Part shown: piece by piece, positions 33,879 to 43,457 of the stretch | Numbering within the stretch: the stretch's first letter is position 1 | How the letters are laid out: each line of letters opens with the position of its first letter | From: Lachnospiraceae bacterium | GTDB lineage: Bacteria; Bacillota; Clostridia; Lachnospirales; Lachnospiraceae | Direction of reading: 5' to 3' | Length of the DNA: 64,000 nt | Assembly: GCA_022845955.1 (NCBI GenBank) | Contig: AP025576.1 | Location: 4,836,001 to 4,900,000 of the forward strand | Made by a program: the position numbers and the translations under genes | The notes under the pieces: generated by a model | The model's database searches: none | What the model was told of the DNA's origin: nothing | The model's input: the letters and a program-made list of their open reading frames with translations, nothing else

Positions 33879-35129
33879 TCATCCCCACAGGGAACTGGTC
33901 TGGGCAAAGGATATGTCTTCACCCGGAAGGTTGTCTTCTGCGGCAGGCTGTACCTTATATTCGATAGCCGCACGGGCCTTAAGGCCAAAACTGAGAAAAC
34001 ATCCGTCTATCCTGTGCTGAATGATAGCACAGTCCTCCAGGCGGAGACCAAGCAGCAGTATCAGATACTGGTTCATCCCGTAACGGGTGTAAAAATCACC
34101 TTTTCTAAGGGAAGAACCTACTGCCAGTTTCAGCTTTTCCATGTATTTTTCCAGTTTTACTTCGTCCGTAAGCGGCTGTCCTTCCCTGTCCACCATGGTA
34201 CAGAGCATCAGGTAAGCAGACTGTCCATTGCGCTCCAGCATACGGCACACAATATGGTAGCAGTCCGTAAAACCGGGATAGGTACAGAAGTAGGCGCCTG
34301 ATTTGATTTTTTCTTCCTGTAGCCCTTCTTTAATATCGGTCATAACCACCGCATGATACTGTACCTTATCGCTCATGGCATGGAATCTTTCCATCATTTC
34401 TTCCGATGGGGTCAGTCCCAGTTCTTCAAAATAGAATGTGGTGGCTTTTTCGTAAACATCCATGGCTTCCTTAAATCGGCCTAACGTCATAAGGCAGTCG
34501 ATTTGAAGAAGGTAGAATTCTTCATAAGGATATAAACGGCAGGCTTTGGTACTCAGCTCCAGAAGTTCTTCATATCTGTTCTGCTTTGATAGAATCGTTT
34601 CCGCTTCTTTCAAACAGGCAAAATATTTTTTCTGGTAATCTGCACAGGCAACAGCCACCCATTCCTCTCCGCCCAATTCGGGAAGAAAATCTCCTTTATA
34701 TACCTGGCATGCCTTAAGAAGATAGGAAAGCCTGGTTTCCTCCGCTTTTTCTTTTTGAGCCAATTCAATGGATTCCGTAAAAACTTCAATGTCCAGTTCC
34801 AGGGGGACTTCATCCCGATCCCAGAAGTAATTTCCCAGCTTGATACGAATGCAGTCCGAGTCCCCAAAAGCATCCATTTTTTTGAGGTATTTACGCAGCC
34901 GGTGCGCATTCACCCTTAAGGTTACTGCAGGATCCTCCAGCGCATCATTCCCGTAAAGCCTGTCTATCAGCTGTTTTCTGGGAATCCCCGTATTCCCGGC
35001 GGCCAGAACGCTAATTAGAAGCTGGATCATTTTTGTCGTATTCGAATATTCCAAAGGGATGGATTTATCGTCTTTGGAAAGGGTAAAGCCGCCCAGCAAA
35101 TTCACACAAACAATATTTTTATTTTCCAT
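33879..35129 (-). CDS. BTAD/SARP-type transcriptional regulator with degenerate GGDEF-like C-terminus
   Basis: 416 residues. A winged-helix OmpR-like DNA-binding part (about 1-100, LLGGFTLSKDDKSI and RLYGNDALEDPAVTLRVN) is followed by a BTAD tetratricopeptide region (about 105-250, with ELGLTPSEEM). The C-terminal 150 residues resemble a nucleotidyl-cyclase-type fold (KLKLAVGSSLRKGDFYTRYG and QYLILLLGL) but lack a GGDEF-type catalytic signature. It is upstream of the 156-residue gene and reads towards the surface locus, so it may regulate it. A remnant of its 3' end lies beyond the second unit. GATGAGGGG precedes the ATG. Confidence 0.8.
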   Translation of the reverse strand: MENKNIVCVNLLGGFTLSKDDKSIPLEYSNTTKMIQLLISVLAAGNTGIPRKQLIDRLYGNDALEDPAVTLRVNAHRLRKYLKKMDAFGDSDCIRIKLGNYFWDRDEVPLELDIEVFTESIELAQKEKAEETRLSYLLKACQVYKGDFLPELGGEEWVAVACADYQKKYFACLKEAETILSKQNRYEELLELSTKACRLYPYEEFYLLQIDCLMTLGRFKEAMDVYEKATTFYFEELGLTPSEEMMERFHAMSDKVQYHAVVMTDIKEGLQEEKIKSGAYFCTYPGFTDCYHIVCRMLERNGQSAYLMLCTMVDREGQPLTDEVKLEKYMEKLKLAVGSSLRKGDFYTRYGMNQYLILLLGLRLEDCAIIQHRIDGCFLSFGLKARAAIEYKVQPAAEDNLPGEDISFAQTSSLWG

Positions 35130-35462
35130 GGCCCCTCATCATTCCTAATTCTATAGCTGCCTCTATGTAGCAGTATCTTTCATAAGTATAAAAATTTTAT
35201 TCTTTTTTGTCAACGGGAAGCATGATGGGAAAAAGAATAATCTTTCCTCCTTCTGACCGCGACCGTTTGTCATTATACCATGGAATCGCAGAAAAGGTAA
35301 CTCCTTAAAATCTTATCCCTCAAAATCAGTTACCGTTCTTTTCCATCGGCTGTTTTGTAACTGCTTTGCAGCGTTAGTACTGTTGCGATATTTTATTTTT
35401 ACTGACTTTTGTGGTCAATAACGGTATAATAGAAGTTGATTACCTATATAAGGAGGGCTTTT
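35130..35462. promoter_or_regulatory. Divergent promoter region
   Basis: Contains a TATAAT-like box at about 35425 for the VOC gene. I see no gene. AT-rich bases near 35170-35215 probably hold the promoter of the leftward regulator gene. Confidence 0.35.
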
Positions 35463-35843
35463 ATGAAACTGGATACGATACACCATGTAGCTTTGATATG
35501 TTCTGATTATCAAATCTCACGGCATTTTTACGTGGATTTGCTTGGTTTCAAAATCATCCGGGAAAACTACCGGGAAACCCGGGGAGATTATAAGCTGGAT
35601 CTGAAGCTGGGAGATTGTGAGCTGGAGCTTTTTGCCATTCCGGGAAGCCCTGTACGGCCCAGCTATCCGGAGGCATGCGGTCTGCGGCATCTCGCTTTCC
35701 GTGTTCCCTGTATAGAGGATACGATCCGGGAACTGCAGGCATTGGGAATTGAGTCGGAGCCTGTGAGAATTGATGAATTCACGCAGAAAAAAATGACTTT
35801 TTTCAAGGATCCGGACGGTCTTCCTTTAGAACTGCATGAATAA
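35463..35843 (+). CDS. VOC-family metalloprotein, YaeR/SMU1112c-like
   Basis: 126 residues forming two beta-alpha-beta-beta-beta modules. HHVALICSDYQISRHFYVDLLG begins the first module (split here as HHVALICSDY plus SRHFYVDLLG), and LRHLAFRV begins the second. FKDPDGLPLELHE closes it with the expected metal-binding Glu. Relatives include lactoylglutathione-lyase-like proteins, but the true substrate is unknown. The start at 35463 has AAGGAGGG five bases upstream; nine extra residues further upstream lack a site. The gene ends 11 bases from the convergent XRE gene. Confidence 0.82.
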   Translation: MKLDTIHHVALICSDYQISRHFYVDLLGFKIIRENYRETRGDYKLDLKLGDCELELFAIPGSPVRPSYPEACGLRHLAFRVPCIEDTIRELQALGIESEPVRIDEFTQKKMTFFKDPDGLPLELHE

Positions 35844-35854
35844 AAAAGGAAAGG

Positions 35855-36556
35855 CTATTGGACAGCCCCTCCGTGAAATTCACATTCATAAATTTTAACG
35901 TTTCCATAATAAATTTCTTCCCGTCCCTGGAACCATTGCATGTCTCCCCGTTGGAAACAATGGTAAATAGAATCTCCCTTCCGGTAAAGCGCAGGCCCCC
36001 GGAAGGGATTCTCTATTTCCACATGGGACAATGCTTCTTTTAAAAAGCCGGAGTTAAAGTTATCGGCCAGGGTCCTGCCCGTATAGTTCATTGACCAGAT
36101 TGGTATCCTTTTTTCCTGCTGCTTTTCCCATACGGCCTCTTCTCCGGTAAAAAACCTGCCTCCCAAATAAGTATCCATATACCAATACCTTGAATCTTCA
36201 TAGACAAAGTCATGGGCTTCCGGACGGCAGGGCTGCTCTTCTTCCGCACCGTTTCCGGCATAGCTGTTTTTTTTGGCGCAGAGGAGGAATTCTGCAAGCC
36301 GCTGTCCGGATATGGCAGCCGCAGATGGTATTCCTGCAGAACCTGAGCAATCATTCCCATATATCAGGGCATCAACCGTTACCCCATAAAGTCCGGCAAG
36401 CAAAGTAAGGTTAGTAATATCCGGGTAATTGATCCCGTTTTCCCATTTTGCCACGGCCTGGCGGGATATCTGAAGTCTGTCTGCCAGATCCTCCTGGGAA
36501 AAATTGTAGGCCTTGCGGTATTTTTGAAGATTGGACGGCAAGCGTATTTCAATCAT
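35855..36556 (-). CDS. XRE-family regulator with DUF5680 domain
   Basis: 233 residues. An N-terminal helix-turn-helix (about 5-60) shows RKAYNFSQEDLADRLQISRQ and AVAKWENGINYPD, a classical XRE pattern. The C-terminal half (about 90-233) matches a DUF5680-type domain, rich in aromatic residues (YEDSRYWYMDTYLGGRFFTGEE). The ligand of that domain is unknown to me. ATG at 36556 has AGGAGG five bases upstream; a frame extending 21 codons further upstream has none. Confidence 0.8.
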   Translation of the reverse strand: MIEIRLPSNLQKYRKAYNFSQEDLADRLQISRQAVAKWENGINYPDITNLTLLAGLYGVTVDALIYGNDCSGSAGIPSAAAISGQRLAEFLLCAKKNSYAGNGAEEEQPCRPEAHDFVYEDSRYWYMDTYLGGRFFTGEEAVWEKQQEKRIPIWSMNYTGRTLADNFNSGFLKEALSHVEIENPFRGPALYRKGDSIYHCFQRGDMQWFQGREEIYYGNVKIYECEFHGGAVQ

Positions 36557-36658
36557 AACAGCCTCCTGCAGGTAGTTTTTTCTTATATTATACCCGCTCT
36601 TTCTTCCGGGCACCACCAACAGCTGCTTGTCAGACTGTCAACCTGAGGTTCCGTTTTC

Positions 36659-36952
36659 TTATTCTGCTCCACCTGGAGAGGGGAATCCGTTTTCAGAAAG
36701 GGTTATCAGGCTGATGTAATGGCGCGCTTTATCCGCATCTTCCTTTTTTACCAGAACTTCATATTCTTTGGAAAAATCAGAATTCATCCCCAAACTCCCT
36801 GTTACTGCCCGGGATGCTCCCAATCCGATCCCACCCGTCCGGTCACGCACCTTAACGGTATACCAGACATTATTGGCGGACAAAATATCTCTTACTTTCG
36901 TAAAACTGCGCAGGGAGAACCCGGAAAAAACAGTTTCCTTAAACAATCCCAT
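36659..36952 (-). CDS. Small DUF2007-like protein
   Basis: 97 residues beginning MGLFKETVFSGFSLRSF. It has the outline of a small two-strand DUF2007-type fold: TKVRDILSANNVWYTVKVRD followed by EYEVLVKKEDADKARHYI, a pattern often called putative signal-transducing protein. Function unknown. AGAGGGG lies eight bases before the ATG and the gene starts only 5 bases after the GH42 gene, so it is probably in that operon. Confidence 0.6.
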   Translation of the reverse strand: MGLFKETVFSGFSLRSFTKVRDILSANNVWYTVKVRDRTGGIGLGASRAVTGSLGMNSDFSKEYEVLVKKEDADKARHYISLITLSENGFPSPGGAE

Positions 36953-36957
36953 ATATG

Positions 36958-38964
36958 CTACCCCTCTTCTACGATCAGCAGATTCCAGGGCTGAATCCGC
37001 ATTATTTCCCCTTTTTCCGTTTTCCGGCCGGAAAACAGTTCCGTACCCTGATGACCACATGCACATTCCTGAAGTCCGCTGGAATAATTCAGATAATAGG
37101 TTATGCGGTTTCCCTTACAGTTCCTGCCCTCTCTGATAATAAGCGGAAAGGAGTTTTCCTGTTTCCAGGTCCACCAGCCTTTTTCCTTCCAGATTGCCGT
37201 AAGCAGGGCTTTCAGATAGACCGGTGTGGTCATACATCCCATATAAATGCAAACACCTTTGCCTAAGTCTTTTCTGGTAACCGCAGCATAATTTTTCCAT
37301 GCGTAATGATCATAAGAAGCGATCACTTCGGCATCCACATTTTCCAGCAATTCCATAAACAGCGAAACTTTGCGTTCCTCTTGAGAAACCGGAAGCGAAT
37401 CCCCTGTCAGTCCGGCATTAACGGGTGCGGTAAACTGATTATATGTTATGCCGAAGCATTCTTTCAATAAATGCGGCTGTGCATCCGCCCATACTTTAAC
37501 GTGTTCATCCGTAAATGCGGTTTTAAAGGTAGCTAATACACAACCCCCCTGTTCCGCATAATCCCGGATCCGCTGCAGGCATTCTTCCGGCGCGCAGTAG
37601 AGCGCGGGCACAAACAAGATATCATATCCGGATAATTCTGTTTCCTCTGTGCTGACAAAATCGCACTCCACATTCATTTCATAAAGGGCATCGTAAATCC
37701 ACCTGACTACATCATTATAATTTACCGCGCTTCCGGCCGGGAAAGGAAACCATTTCAAGGCAGTAAGCGATTCATTGCTCACCATGATCGCCGCCTTGTT
37801 CTCTTTTTTCAAATGCAACAGGCTTGGACTGAGTTCCCGGAACTGCCTTCCGATACAGCAGGCCTCCCGGTAAACCGCATTTTCTTCCATATCATGGCTG
37901 AGAAGGCCCTTCCAATAAGTCTCGCAGGCATTATGGATAGAATGCCAGTGCCAATACATCACGGAATCCGCACCGCTTGCCAGGTGGCTGAATGCCTGGA
38001 GCCGCAGCTGTCCCTCATAGGGTGTCCATTCGGGAAATCCCTGGGCTTCTGTTTCGATAAGAAGATAATTATCTTTTTTAAGGGAGCGGATGAGATCACC
38101 GCCGAATGCAATCTCTTTTCCCGTAAGGCTGTCCTGTGTGGGATGGTAAATATCACAGCCGGCTATTGTTACCGCTTCTGCCGCCTTAAAATGGTCCACA
38201 TCGGGCTGCACGCCATAGGAGTATCCCTTCCATGCAAAATCAAAATTATGGGTAATAAACTGCTCTTCCCGTTTGTATTCGCTGACGATTTCCGCCTGTC
38301 TTTTCAGGAAATCCGTAACCAGCTGTCTCTGAAACTTTTCAAATTCACAGCCCAGGCTTCCATTTATCGTACCGGCCACACTGGGAAATTCCTCCCAGGA
38401 ATTGATGCGGTTGCTCCAGTAAGCAAGGCCGAAATCATGGTTGAAACGTTCCAGATCCCCATCATATTTTTTTCTGATATATCTGACAAACATTTGCTGG
38501 ACATTTTCACTGCTTGTCCCGAAATGTTTAGTTTCGTTATCCAGCTGAAAGCCTATAACACAACGGTATCCCCTTACCGCTTCCATCAGCCTGCGGATGA
38601 TACGCTCGGCATAGAAACGGTAAGCCGGATGGGTGATATCCATAATCTGTCTGGCACCATAAGGCCTTCTGCCGCTTCGATCCGTTACCATAATTTCCGG
38701 ATAGGCCTTTGCCATCCAGGCAGGTATGGCATATGTGGGCGTTCCCACTATTACATGAATCCCTTCACGCTCACAAGCATCCAGTACCCTTGTCACATGG
38801 GAAAAATCAAATACGCCATCCTCCGGTTCTTCGGTACTCCACGTGGATTCCGCAATCCTGATTACATTAATCCCGGCCTTTTTCATCATGCTGATATCTT
38901 TGTCCAGTCTCTCATAGGGCATATATTCCTCGTAATATGCCGCTCCGTATAATAATTGATCCAT
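36958..38964 (-). CDS. Glycoside hydrolase family 42 beta-galactosidase
   Basis: 668 residues with no signal peptide, so cytoplasmic. The catalytic barrel holds GVNVIRIAESTWS-like strand sequence (GINVIRIAESTWS here), VGTPTYAIPAWMA, GFQLDNETKHFG (probable acid/base Glu) and LLIETEAQGFPEW (probable nucleophile Glu). A trimerisation domain (about 390-590) and a small C-terminal beta domain follow. GH42 enzymes release galactose from plant or milk oligosaccharides. ATG at 38964 was chosen for its AGGAGG seven bases upstream. An 18-bp palindrome lies upstream of its promoter. Confidence 0.85.
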   Translation of the reverse strand: MDQLLYGAAYYEEYMPYERLDKDISMMKKAGINVIRIAESTWSTEEPEDGVFDFSHVTRVLDACEREGIHVIVGTPTYAIPAWMAKAYPEIMVTDRSGRRPYGARQIMDITHPAYRFYAERIIRRLMEAVRGYRCVIGFQLDNETKHFGTSSENVQQMFVRYIRKKYDGDLERFNHDFGLAYWSNRINSWEEFPSVAGTINGSLGCEFEKFQRQLVTDFLKRQAEIVSEYKREEQFITHNFDFAWKGYSYGVQPDVDHFKAAEAVTIAGCDIYHPTQDSLTGKEIAFGGDLIRSLKKDNYLLIETEAQGFPEWTPYEGQLRLQAFSHLASGADSVMYWHWHSIHNACETYWKGLLSHDMEENAVYREACCIGRQFRELSPSLLHLKKENKAAIMVSNESLTALKWFPFPAGSAVNYNDVVRWIYDALYEMNVECDFVSTEETELSGYDILFVPALYCAPEECLQRIRDYAEQGGCVLATFKTAFTDEHVKVWADAQPHLLKECFGITYNQFTAPVNAGLTGDSLPVSQEERKVSLFMELLENVDAEVIASYDHYAWKNYAAVTRKDLGKGVCIYMGCMTTPVYLKALLTAIWKEKGWWTWKQENSFPLIIREGRNCKGNRITYYLNYSSGLQECACGHQGTELFSGRKTEKGEIMRIQPWNLLIVEEG

Positions 38965-38995
38965 GGATCGTCCTCCTGTTATTTCTGATAAGTCC

Positions 38996-39052
38996 ATCAT
39001 ATAAAGGTTCGGGCGAATCTGCAAGGCGGATTTATGTGGACATATGTCCACA
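38996..39052 (-). promoter_or_regulatory. Promoter and 18-bp palindromic operator of the GH42 gene
   Basis: On the minus strand TTGCAG (39024-39019) and TATGAT (39001-38996) are 17 bases apart. Just upstream lies the perfect palindrome TGTGGACATATGTCCACA at 39035-39052, centred near -54, a position that suits an activator. Decayed CRISPR repeats begin about 20 bases further on. Confidence 0.6.
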
Positions 39053-39071
39053 TTGTAAAATGGACTGCGTT

Positions 39072-39227
39072 ATTTCAATACGCCGAGGGTTGCGTAATCT
39101 TGATGACGACAACAATACGGGGACTATATGTTCAATCTATGAGGCTATATATGCCTCGACACAGTCTACATACATGACGATGCAACTGTCCATACATTTA
39201 AAGCCATGAGACTACGCATGCCTCGAT
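39072..39227 (-). CRISPR. Three decayed trailer repeats of array 1
   Basis: Units at 39072-39103, 39129-39160 and 39196-39227 keep the repeat outline (for example GAGGCTATATATGCCTCGAC) with many changes and, in the outermost one, a broken period. They continue the 66-67-bp spacing of array 1 towards the GH42 promoter and mark its oldest end. Confidence 0.75.
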
Positions 39228-39261
39228 TAGGACGAGGCACCGAACCAGCTTCCTTATCCCA

Positions 39262-40879
39262 ATTTCAATTCACGAGGCTACGCAAGCCTCGACGGTATAC
39301 CTTAATGATGCCGCCAGGGTACATATATTTCAATCCACGAGGCTACGCAAGCCTCGACGTAGAATCCGGGGAGTGCCGGGGCAATGGCAAGCGATTTCAA
39401 TCCACGAGGCTACGCAAGCCTCGACGTCCTGGCTCGAGAAGATATATGACAAATTAAAGATTTCAATCCACGAGGCTACGCAAGCCTCGACCACCGTGCC
39501 CTTTCAGCAGGGTTTCACCATTATAGATTTCAATCCACGAGGCTACGCAAGCCTCGACTGTAGAAATAGAAGAGTCAACTGCTTACAATTATATTTCAAT
39601 CCACGAGGCTACGCAAGCCTCGACGGCATAAGTCACAGGGGGACACGGTGGAGTGGTGATTTCAATCCACGAGGCTACGCAAGCCTCGACAATGGATATA
39701 TTTGCGCTTGTCTCCATTGTACCAATTTCAATCCACGAGGCTACGCAAGCCTCGACCAGCGGCAGGATTAGTCCAGGACGGGATCGTAGGATTTCAATCC
39801 ACGAGGCTTCGCAAGCCTCGACGATAAGCGCCCAGAACGCTGCAAAGAATTATCCAATTTCAATCCACGAGGCTTCGCAAGCCTCGACCACAGCTCCTTC
39901 CATGGCTGAATTCCCGAATGGAGATTTCAATCCACGAGGCTTCGCAAGCCTCGACCGTGCCGGTATAATAATACTCCGACACATATCTATTTCAATCCAC
40001 GAGGCTTCGCAAGCCTCGACGTGGATGCGCCGGCAGACGGTGGCATGGTCAAGATATTTCAATCCACGAGGCTTCGCAAGCCTCGACATTGTATGCTAAA
40101 GGCTTTAAATTTTTACATGATATTTCAATCCACGAGGCTTCGCAAGCCTCGACATGTAATCCGGAGGCCAAGACAATGTTTAAATGATTTCAATCCACGA
40201 GGCTTCGCAAGCCTCGACACTTTATCATTTCATCCTGGCTTTTCATGGCGTATTTCAATCCACGAGGCTTCGCAAGCCTCGACCGCCTGATAATATACAG
40301 GTGTTTGGTACACGCAAAATTTCAATCCACGAGGCTTCGCAAGCCTCGACATATATCTTAAAAGATTTTTTTGAGTATTCTAAAATTTCAATCCACGAGG
40401 CTTCGCAAGCCTCGACATAAGGAGACGGGGAGGGAATGGAGTTAATGGAAATTTCAATCCACGAGGCTTCGCAAGCCTCGACCTTATTTTTATGATTGCA
40501 TCACAATTAATCAAATATTTCAATCCACGAGGCTTCGCAAGCCTCGACTTAAAGCCTTTACGCACGGCATTGTCGTGCTTCTTATTTCAATCCACGAGGC
40601 TTCGCAAGCCTCGACAGAGGGCTGTCAATCATTTGGCGATACCCTCAATATTTCAATCCACGAGGCTTCGCAAGCCTCGACTTTGACAGGGTAGTGTTTG
40701 ACGGTTCCGCAGACATTTCAATCCACGAGGCTTCGCAAGCCTCGACGACAAAGTAAAAGATTCCATCCAGGAATATGAGGACATTTCAATCCACGAGGCT
40801 TCGCAAGCCTCGACACCGAAAAATGATACTTGAGGTGGATAACATCGATTTCAATCCACGAGGCTTCGCAAGCCTCGAC
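39262..40879 (-). CRISPR. CRISPR array 1, type I-C repeats, 25 intact units
   Basis: Twenty-five 32-bp repeats with spacers of 33-36 bp. In crRNA sense (minus strand) the repeat starts GTCGAGGCTT, has the stem CGAGGCTT-GCG-AAGCCTCG and ends GTGGATTGAAAT, giving the type I-C handle. The eight oldest units (39262-39756) carry GCGTAGCC, and the 17 newer units (39791-40879) carry GCGAAGCC. The first listed unit also has one change in the tail. The leader is at the right. Spacers run through short open frames by chance because the repeat has no stop in some frames. Confidence 0.97.
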
Positions 40880-41051
40880 AGCAAAACCATGCAAAAAAAT
40901 CACTCAATATACATTTAAAACTATAAACTTTCTACAAACAACTATACTACATCCTATAATAAACTTTAAAAATAATTATGTCCATAAAAATTTTAGTACT
41001 TTTTTTGGTGCGAATCCCCCGGTATTTTCATGTGCACTTGATATTCGCACC
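40880..41051 (-). promoter_or_regulatory. Leader of array 1
   Basis: AT-rich, starting AGCAAAACCATGCA next to the newest repeat. The inverted repeat GGTGCGAAT...ATTCGCACC spans 41007-41051, 128 bp from the repeat. The same elements recur in the three other leaders. Confidence 0.8.
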
Positions 41052-41816
41052 CAGGATTATTATGTACTATAACATGTACTAATAATATTTTTTATAGTTT
41101 ATAGAAACCATCCTCATTTCTTTATCCTGTTTTTCTTATACACCATCACTAAATAAAACATATAACCTTTTCCAATGGTATTATTTGGTAATTCGTATTT
41201 CGGCAGCCGTATTTACATATCTTTTTTCATCCCACGCATATGAATTTTCTTTATTTTTTTCTACAATCGGCTCTTTTTTATAATACCGCATCGGCGGCTA
41301 TTCATTTCAACACATCTTATTGTAATAATATCATATCTCAGCAGTTCTATATGAAGCGGCTGTACCGTTTTTTTTCCTCTGTTCTGATTGTATAACTCAT
41401 TTAGGGCATACACCTCTGTTCCAAAGGTAACAATATCCCTGTTATCTGTAAACAAAATATAAGGGAGGCGGTATAAATTCCTGCTGTCGGTACGTATTTC
41501 CGGCCTTCACTGCAAAACCGGACGGATCCCGCTTCTCTTGTAATCCTGTAACGCATAGATTATCCGAATAACGGTAAGATGAGGCACGGCACAGCCTTAC
41601 TTCTCTATCTCTATCTGAATAGTCCTATTCATTTTCGGAAAAATCCAGAGAAGTTCTGTAAATCCACTTTTCAGACAGATAGAAGAACACATGTTACAAC
41701 AGGAATCATGGATTGGGAATTCCTCCGTGATATTAACCCATTCCTTTTTCCGAAGTTTTGATCAGCGTTGCACTTCCGTTTTTATAAACAGTTTCCTTTT
41801 ATCGGCATAACGTTTT
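41052..41816. other. Gene-free stretch between array 1 leader and GntR gene
   Basis: AT-rich to about 41300, then mixed composition. Short open frames (41261-41455, 41579-41761) lack ribosome sites and family features. I see no RNA gene or repeat here. Confidence 0.5.
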
Positions 41817-42512
41817 CTACGCTTTAAAATTATTTAAAAAGCTCTCATACAGATCTTTCATATGTTCTTCCATTATCTTTTCGGCGGCTTCTTCATCTTT
41901 TTTTTCAAAAGCTTCCACAATCCGGCCGTGGAAATACAGACCGGCCTGGTTTCCTCTTGCCTGTACTACCTTTTCAAAAGAGCTTTGCATTACCTCATTC
42001 ATGATATCATAAATACGGATGATAATGGAATTCCCTGCAATCCGGGCTATCGTGATATGGAACTGGTAGTCAAGACGGGCGAATTCCGGAAGGTAATCCT
42101 TTGCTTTTTCCATTTGCTGAAATAAAGTTTTCAAATCGCTAATATTTTCTGCAGATGCTTTGCGGCAGGCTTCTCTGCATACCGGACCTTCTATCATTCT
42201 GCGCAGCTGAAGGATTTCTTCCATACCATTATCATTTAGAAAAGCGGCAGGTATCAGAGGGCTCATTACGGAGGAGGCATCCTGGCAGCGTACAAAGGAT
42301 CCTTCTCCGAAGTGAGTCTCCAGCAATTCCAGCGCGCATAATTTCTGAAGGGCATTCCGCACGGTTATCCGGCTGACTCCGAATTGCCGGGCCAGTTCAT
42401 TTTCGGATGGAATCTTTTCTCCGGGGGGCCATTCTCCTCTCAGAATCTGTTCTTTCATCTGCGCAAATACCTGATCACTTATACTGTCCCGGCTTATTTT
42501 CTGAATTGCCAT
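41817..42512 (-). CDS. GntR-family regulator, FadR/FCD subgroup
   Basis: 231 residues. A winged helix at 10-75 (SENELARQFGVSRITVRNAL) is followed by an all-helical FCD domain with metal/ligand residues in LDYQFHITIA, YFHGRIVEAF and MEEHM. FCD regulators of sugar-acid operons usually bind the substrate or an intermediate and are released from DNA. It is the last gene of a three-gene operon and is expected to act on the ACCTGTATTACAGGT site at 45201. GAGGGA is close to the ATG. Confidence 0.87.
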   Translation of the reverse strand: MAIQKISRDSISDQVFAQMKEQILRGEWPPGEKIPSENELARQFGVSRITVRNALQKLCALELLETHFGEGSFVRCQDASSVMSPLIPAAFLNDNGMEEILQLRRMIEGPVCREACRKASAENISDLKTLFQQMEKAKDYLPEFARLDYQFHITIARIAGNSIIIRIYDIMNEVMQSSFEKVVQARGNQAGLYFHGRIVEAFEKKDEEAAEKIMEEHMKDLYESFLNNFKA

Positions 42513-42540
42513 ATGTCCCTCTTTCTGTATATGATCTCTT

Positions 42541-43437
42541 TTACAGGATATCTGTTTCCGCTAAAATAGCTCGGATATGTTCTTTTTCAGCTTCTCCTGC
42601 TACGGGAAAGGGTCTGGACGAACAGGGGCTGTCAATAATTCCTTTTATTGACATAGCTTCCTTAATAAAGGGAACAAAGGGCGTCCCTACTTGATAGAGT
42701 TCCATAAGTCGATCTATCTTCTGCTGAAATCTACCGATCTTCTTCATATCTTCACAGGCAAAGGCATCCACCCACGCATGGCACAGTTGAGGAACCAGAT
42801 TGGACAGACCCGCTATACATCCGTCACCGCCTGCCAATATGTTATGGGCAAAGTTATCATCAAAGCCCGAATATATTTCAAAATTTGGAAATTCACCTTT
42901 TATCAGCTTAATCAGCTCTCTGGTGTGATCCATTCCGGGCTGGGTATCCTTGTAGCCGACGATATTTTTATGATTTCTTATAAGACGAAGCGTTATTTCC
43001 GGCGTAAGGTCATAACCGGTACGATCGGGAAAATTGTAGAGATAAATAAGCTGGTCTGACAATTCTTCTGCCAGCATTCCGTAGTAATTTTCCAGGCTAT
43101 CGGCACCGAGCGGAAAATAAAAAGGAGGTAAAATAATAACGGCATCCGCCCCTTCCTGTTTTGCATAGCGGGAAAGTTCAACAATTTCTTCAAATATCAT
43201 GCTGGTGGTTCCTACTATCAGTTGAGTCCTATGGGCAATTTCCTTTACTGCATAGCGTATCAGTTCTTTTTTCTGGGACATGGTAAAGGCAAAGAATTCT
43301 CCGATACTTCCCAGAAGCAGGATTCCGTCCACACCTCCCTGAATCAGATGTTCATAAACCTTTCCGCAGCCTTTCCAATCCGGATTTCCGTTTTTATCCA
43401 TCACTGTAACCGCCGGTGTTATGTATTTTGCTTTCAT
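42541..43437 (-). CDS. DHDPS/NAL-family aldolase, probable 2-keto-3-deoxy sugar acid aldolase
   Basis: 298 residues forming a class I aldolase barrel. Visible family marks are GSIGEFFAFT (usual GTTGE), YNFPDRTGYDLTPE with the catalytic Tyr, and IVGYKDTQPGMD with the Schiff-base Lys. Members cleave or form pyruvate adducts (dihydrodipicolinate, N-acetylneuraminate, 2-keto-3-deoxy acids). Next to an IlvD/Edd dehydratase and a GntR regulator, splitting of a 2-keto-3-deoxy-aldonate into pyruvate and an aldehyde is the best guess. ATG at 43437 has GGGAGGA six bases upstream. It lies 20 bp after the dehydratase gene. Confidence 0.83.
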   Translation of the reverse strand: MKAKYITPAVTVMDKNGNPDWKGCGKVYEHLIQGGVDGILLLGSIGEFFAFTMSQKKELIRYAVKEIAHRTQLIVGTTSMIFEEIVELSRYAKQEGADAVIILPPFYFPLGADSLENYYGMLAEELSDQLIYLYNFPDRTGYDLTPEITLRLIRNHKNIVGYKDTQPGMDHTRELIKLIKGEFPNFEIYSGFDDNFAHNILAGGDGCIAGLSNLVPQLCHAWVDAFACEDMKKIGRFQQKIDRLMELYQVGTPFVPFIKEAMSIKGIIDSPCSSRPFPVAGEAEKEHIRAILAETDIL

Positions 43438-43457
43438 ATAAAATCCTCCCATTCTTT

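Noticed and set aside
37813-38952. Plus-strand 379-codon frame opposite the GH42 gene
   Set aside because: The GH42 motifs on the minus strand are unambiguous.
39206-40903. Open frames reading through array 1 (FNPRGYASLD- and SIHEASQAST-like peptides)
   Set aside because: They are translations of CRISPR repeats and spacers and have no coding signals. The same applies to frames in arrays 2, 3 and 4.
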